The notes under the pieces are model-generated. The model worked only from the letters and a program-made list of their open reading frames with translations. It searched no databases and had not been told where the DNA came from. Shown here in pieces: positions 14,251 to 17,499 of a stretch of 17,499 bases of DNA (the stretch's first letter is position 1; each line of letters begins with the position of its first letter). The stretch spans positions 1-17,499 of the forward strand of contig JAQVSH010000015.1 in the NCBI GenBank assembly GCA_028700615.1, written 5' to 3'. Source of the stretch: Bacteroidales bacterium (GTDB lineage: Bacteria; Bacteroidota; Bacteroidia; Bacteroidales; UBA4181). The position numbers and the translations under genes were made by a program.

Positions 14251-16302
14251 TTAATGCGAATATTGTTCCAGATAATTCAGGGCCTGGTTATATACATTTT
14301 CAGCAGTAAAACCTAATTTTTTATCCAGTACGGAATAAGGAGCGGAAAATCCAAAACTTTCCATCCCGATTACTTTTCCGAAAGGTCCGGCCAGTCCCTG
14401 TAAGGTAACAGGTAATCCTGCAGTAAGTCCCATGATGGGTACCTGATCGGGGATTACGGATTTACGGTATGTTTCCGGCTGGTTTTTGAATAGTCCTTCT
14501 GAAATGGCGGAAATTACCCAGACACAGAGATTTTTCTGACGCTGTAATAATTCAGCTCCCTCTATGCAGGTAGAGACTTCAGAACCGTTGGCGATAAGAA
14601 TCAGTTGGGGCTGATTCCCGTTTTTCCATGCCACATAAGCGCCTTTTTCAGCCTGCAGGGCATCCTGAAAACGTTTTCCCTCAGAAGGTATAGCATGAAT
14701 GTTTTGTCTGGATAAAATCAATCCGGTCGGGGTGCCTGTGTTGTCCATGGCCATCTTCCAGGCTACGCTGGTTTCCGCTGCATCCGCAGGTCTGAGAACG
14801 AGCATGGAATTTTCTCCGTGATGATTCTTCAGTTGTTCCATCAGGCGGATCTGAGCTTCCTGTTCTACGGGCTGATGCGTGGGCCCGTCTTCTCCAACCC
14901 GGAAGGCATCATGCGTCCAGATATACTTTACCGGTAATTTCATCAGGGCGGAAAGCCGGATAGCCGGCTTCATATAATCCGAGAATACGAAAAAAGTTCC
15001 GCAAGCGGGAATTACGCCTCCATGCAGCGCCATTCCGTTGCATATCGCGGCCATGGTTAATTCGCTGACTCCGGCCTGAAGGAACTGTCCTGAGAAATCC
15101 CCCGGAACAATGGCTTTGGTCTTTTTGAGAAATCCGTCGGTCTTGTCACTGTTGGATAAATCCGCAGAGGCAACAATCATGTTCTCTATGTGAGTGGCAA
15201 AGCAGCCCAGCACATTGGCTGAGGCGGCGCGGGTAGCAATTCCGTCTTTGTGTTCAATGGACGCATAGTCAATGGACGGCGCTTTTCCGGAAAAAAATTG
15301 CCGGAATTTTTCTGCCTGCTCCGGATTCGCTTTTGCCCATTCCAGTTCCTGCTGTTTACGAAGGGCGGCTTTCTGTATTTTTTCTTCCCTGATTTTGGCG
15401 TAATAGGCGGCTACATCCGGGAAAATTTCAAAAGGATTTTCAGAATTTCCCCCTAAATTTTCAATGGTTTTTGCAAAGGAAGCCCCGCTTTCTCCCAAAG
15501 GCTGTCCATGAGTAGAGCATTGGTTTTCAAAACTTTTTCCTTCGGCAGTCAGCGCTCCTTTGCCCATGATGGTATTTCCTATAATCAGCACGGGTTTGCC
15601 CTGTATGGTTAAGGATTTTTTAAGTGCAGATCTGATCTCTCCCGCATCGTTCCCGTCAATCACAAAAACCTCCCATCCCCAGGCTTTGTATTTGGCTGCA
15701 GTATCTTCTCCGGTAACCGCAGAAGTTGCAGTAGAAAGTTGTATCCGGTTTGAATCATAAAACATGATCAGATTATCCAGACCTAAAAATCCGGCAAGAC
15801 GTCCGGCTCCCTGAGAGATTTCTTCCTGAACGCCTCCGTCTGAAATATAGGTGTATATTTTGTGAGAGGTCCAGTCTCCAAAGCGGGATTGAATAAACTT
15901 TGCTGCAATGGCAGCTCCTACCGCCATAGTATGGCCTTGTCCGAGGGGGCCGGAGGTGTTTTCTATGCCTCTGGGAACATCCACTTCGGGATGGCCTGGC
16001 GTAATACTTTCCCACTGACGAAAGTTTTTTAGGTCTTCCGGTGAAAAATTTCCGGTAAGTGTTAAAATACTGTATAACATCGGAGACATATGCCCGGGAT
16101 CCAGAAAAAACCGGTCGCGGTTGACCCAGGTCATATCAGAGGGATCATAATTAAGAAATTCAGAGTATAGTATATTGACAAAATCGGCTCCTCCCATGGC
16201 TCCTCCGGGGTGTCCGGACTTGGCTTTTTCTACCATTCCTGCTGAAAGGATGCGGAGATTATCGGCTGCTCTCAGGATAACGTCGGTATGTAAGTCTTTC
16301 AT
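14251..16302 (-). CDS. tkt: Transketolase, single-chain
   Basis: Thiamine-diphosphate enzyme of the non-oxidative pentose phosphate pathway, moving two-carbon units between sugar phosphates; cytoplasmic, 683 residues, full length. N-terminal thiamine-binding domain: SGHPGGAMGGADF (29-41, His31), PGHMSPMLY (69-77, His71), TPGHPEVD (101-108), GPLGQG (118-123), and SDGG...DSN (154-185) as the GDG-x-N metal/thiamine motif with Ser for the first Gly. Middle domain: GVSELTMAAICNGMALHGG with the catalytic Glu414, and THDAFRVGEDGPTHQPVEQ (463-481). A C-terminal domain completes the chain. Several motif residues differ from the enterobacterial type (for example GHMS for GHGS), as I recall for Bacteroidota transketolases. 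It is the first gene of the tkt-lptG-ribBA-fmt run. Confidence 0.95.
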   Translation of the reverse strand: MKDLHTDVILRAADNLRILSAGMVEKAKSGHPGGAMGGADFVNILYSEFLNYDPSDMTWVNRDRFFLDPGHMSPMLYSILTLTGNFSPEDLKNFRQWESITPGHPEVDVPRGIENTSGPLGQGHTMAVGAAIAAKFIQSRFGDWTSHKIYTYISDGGVQEEISQGAGRLAGFLGLDNLIMFYDSNRIQLSTATSAVTGEDTAAKYKAWGWEVFVIDGNDAGEIRSALKKSLTIQGKPVLIIGNTIMGKGALTAEGKSFENQCSTHGQPLGESGASFAKTIENLGGNSENPFEIFPDVAAYYAKIREEKIQKAALRKQQELEWAKANPEQAEKFRQFFSGKAPSIDYASIEHKDGIATRAASANVLGCFATHIENMIVASADLSNSDKTDGFLKKTKAIVPGDFSGQFLQAGVSELTMAAICNGMALHGGVIPACGTFFVFSDYMKPAIRLSALMKLPVKYIWTHDAFRVGEDGPTHQPVEQEAQIRLMEQLKNHHGENSMLVLRPADAAETSVAWKMAMDNTGTPTGLILSRQNIHAIPSEGKRFQDALQAEKGAYVAWKNGNQPQLILIANGSEVSTCIEGAELLQRQKNLCVWVISAISEGLFKNQPETYRKSVIPDQVPIMGLTAGLPVTLQGLAGPFGKVIGMESFGFSAPYSVLDKKLGFTAENVYNQALNYLEQYSH

Positions 16303-16333
16303 ATTGATAGGATATTTGATGTGTGATAGAGCG

Positions 16334-16365
16334 CAAAAATACCTGAAAATATACAGACGACCAAG
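16334..16365 (-). promoter_or_regulatory. Promoter of the tkt-lptG-ribBA-fmt operon
   Basis: On the minus strand a full -7 match TATTTTTG (16341 to 16334) lies 20 bases after CTTG (16365 to 16362; 3 of 4 to TTTG). Predicted start near 16327 gives a leader of about 25 bases to the transketolase ATG at 16302. Confidence 0.62.
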
Positions 16366-16373
16366 AAAAGTTG

Positions 16374-16381
16374 TAGGTTTG
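16374..16381 (+). promoter_or_regulatory. Possible -7 element for the MFS gene
   Basis: TAGGTTTG matches TAnnTTTG fully, but no TTTG is found 19-21 bases upstream. A start near 16388 would leave about 22 bases to the GTG at 16410. Being only about 10 bases from the upstream element of the divergent tkt promoter, the two would compete for polymerase if both are real. Confidence 0.4.
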
Positions 16382-16409
16382 CGCCTAAACTTAAAAAAAG
16401 GGAATATTC

Positions 16410-17499
16410 GTGGTTAAGGAGTATGTTGTAAAAAAAGGAATTCCTCCTTTCTGGCTCAGGTGGTCAGTTTGGCTGGCAGTGAGCCTGGCTATGTTTGGGG
16501 GATATTATGTGTATGACAGTATCAGTCCTTTGGCTGATCTGTTACAGTCTCAATTAGGTTTTTCGGACAGCCAGATCGGTATGCTGCAGGCTGTTTATAA
16601 CCTGCCTAATATCATTATGGTTTTGCTGGGCGGGGTGATTATCGACAGAATAGGTACCCGAAGGGCTTCATTATTGTTTTCCTTTCTGGTGATGCTGGGG
16701 GCTGCATTGACCGCTGTGAGTCCCAATATCTGGCTGATGGCTTCCGGCCGGTTGATTTTTGGAATGGGCGCAGAATCTCTGATTGTTGCCATTACCACAA
16801 TATTAGCGCGCTGGTTTAAACAAAAGGAATTATCCCTGGCTTTTGCCCTGAATCTGACCATTGCGCGGCTCGGGACTTTACTGGCGCTCAATTCGCCTTC
16901 CTGGGCTGCTGAAGCTTATCAGCACTGGCAGGGCCCTTTGATGATCTCTGCTGCTGCCGGAGCCCTTTCTATTGTTCTTATTGCTTTTTTCTATTTTCTG
17001 GACCGTACCTATGCTTCCCGTTATGCACTCGATCCTGAGGGAGCTCAGGATAAAATAGAATGGAAAGAAATTTTTCGTTTTGACCGTAAATTTTGGTATC
17101 TGACCTGTGTTTGCTCTTTCTTTTATGCAGCTATTTTCCCTTTTCAGACTTTTGCTGTTAAGTTTTTTCAGGAAGTACACGGGGCGAGCAGAGAAGCCGG
17201 AGGTTTCCTTTCCGGTATTCTGGCGATTATGGCGATGGTTCTTACCCCGGTATTTGGAATCATTGCAGACAGAATCAGAAGGCGGGAATATCTCCTGTTG
17301 ATTGGATCCTTTTTCCTGCTTCCTGTATATTTTATGATGTCAGCGGGATGGATCTCAGGAGATGCCTCGGTTCTGCTGAATATTCCTCTTTTCCGTCTTC
17401 ATGTGGAACTTCCTGTCCATTTATTGATCCCGATGTTATCCATGGGAGTCGGATTTTCCATGTTGCCTTCTGTATTATGGCCCATGGTATCCCTGATGA
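16410..17499 (+). CDS. MFS transporter, MFSD1-like, 3' end cut by window edge
   Basis: Inner-membrane major facilitator transporter; 363 residues are visible and the gene runs off the right edge. The frame opens after a TAA at 16392-16394. The first ATG is at codon 28 inside the first membrane segment, so GTG at 16410 is taken as start. The first half has the MFS motif A, GGVIIDRIGTRRA (74-86), with a weaker copy, GIIADRIRRRE (283-293), in the second half. GRLIFGMGAESL (113-124), WFKQKELSLAFALNL (135-149), ARLG (152-155) and the later LWPMVSL resemble, from memory, the matching parts of animal MFSD1, a lysosomal transporter reported to carry dipeptides. A peptide-like substrate is thus a reasonable guess. 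It is divergent from tkt, with 107 bases between. Confidence 0.88.
   Translation, partial: MVKEYVVKKGIPPFWLRWSVWLAVSLAMFGGYYVYDSISPLADLLQSQLGFSDSQIGMLQAVYNLPNIIMVLLGGVIIDRIGTRRASLLFSFLVMLGAALTAVSPNIWLMASGRLIFGMGAESLIVAITTILARWFKQKELSLAFALNLTIARLGTLLALNSPSWAAEAYQHWQGPLMISAAAGALSIVLIAFFYFLDRTYASRYALDPEGAQDKIEWKEIFRFDRKFWYLTCVCSFFYAAIFPFQTFAVKFFQEVHGASREAGGFLSGILAIMAMVLTPVFGIIADRIRRREYLLLIGSFFLLPVYFMMSAGWISGDASVLLNIPLFRLHVELPVHLLIPMLSMGVGFSMLPSVLWPMVSLM

Overview
The window reads as chromosomal DNA of a Bacteroidota bacterium, probably of the Bacteroidales or a close relative and probably anaerobic or facultative. The evidence is threefold. The order uppS-bamA-skp-skp-murI is a classic Bacteroidota envelope cluster. 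The upstream regions carry the Bacteroidota-type promoter (TTTG, 19-20 bases, TAnnTTTG) rather than -35/-10 boxes, and there is little sign of Shine-Dalgarno sequences. The protein families (bifunctional RibBA, large LptF/G-type permease, Bacteroidota-type transketolase, NfnAB-type pair) also fit that phylum. Genus cannot be told from this sequence.

Layout. (1) 1-5308, minus strand: uppS (undecaprenyl diphosphate synthase), bamA (outer-membrane protein insertase), two OmpH/Skp periplasmic chaperones and murI (glutamate racemase, running off the left edge). Lipid-carrier synthesis, outer-membrane protein assembly and peptidoglycan precursor supply are thus grouped. (2) 5453-7851, plus strand: a two-gene unit with a near-ideal promoter, encoding a PyrK/SudB-like flavoprotein with a 2Fe-2S site and a GltA-type iron-sulfur flavoprotein. 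Together they resemble NfnAB (NADH-dependent ferredoxin:NADP+ oxidoreductase). (3) 7887-10447, plus strand: a Tat-signal Gfo/Idh/MocA oxidoreductase and a DUF1080 (3-keto-disaccharide hydrolase family) lipoprotein, each followed by a hairpin terminator. They suggest sugar or glycoside conversion in the cell envelope. (4) 16302 down to 10536, minus strand: transketolase, an LptF/LptG-type permease, ribBA and fmt, closely spaced and probably one operon. (5) 16410-17499, plus strand: the first 363 residues of an MFS transporter with a GTG start and strong resemblance to the eukaryotic MFSD1 family.

Most genes are housekeeping. There are no RNA genes, mobile elements, CRISPR arrays or phage genes that I can support, and no gene-free stretch exceeds about 300 bases. 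The promoter matches settle several starts: for uppS, skp (downstream copy), nfnA-like and the MFS gene they show that a longer ORF start is wrong or that a non-ATG start is right. The least ordinary parts are the exported oxidoreductase/DUF1080 pair, the MFSD1-like transporter and a pair of perfect stem-loops at the lptG/ribBA junction. I did not find a clearly undescribed multi-gene system.
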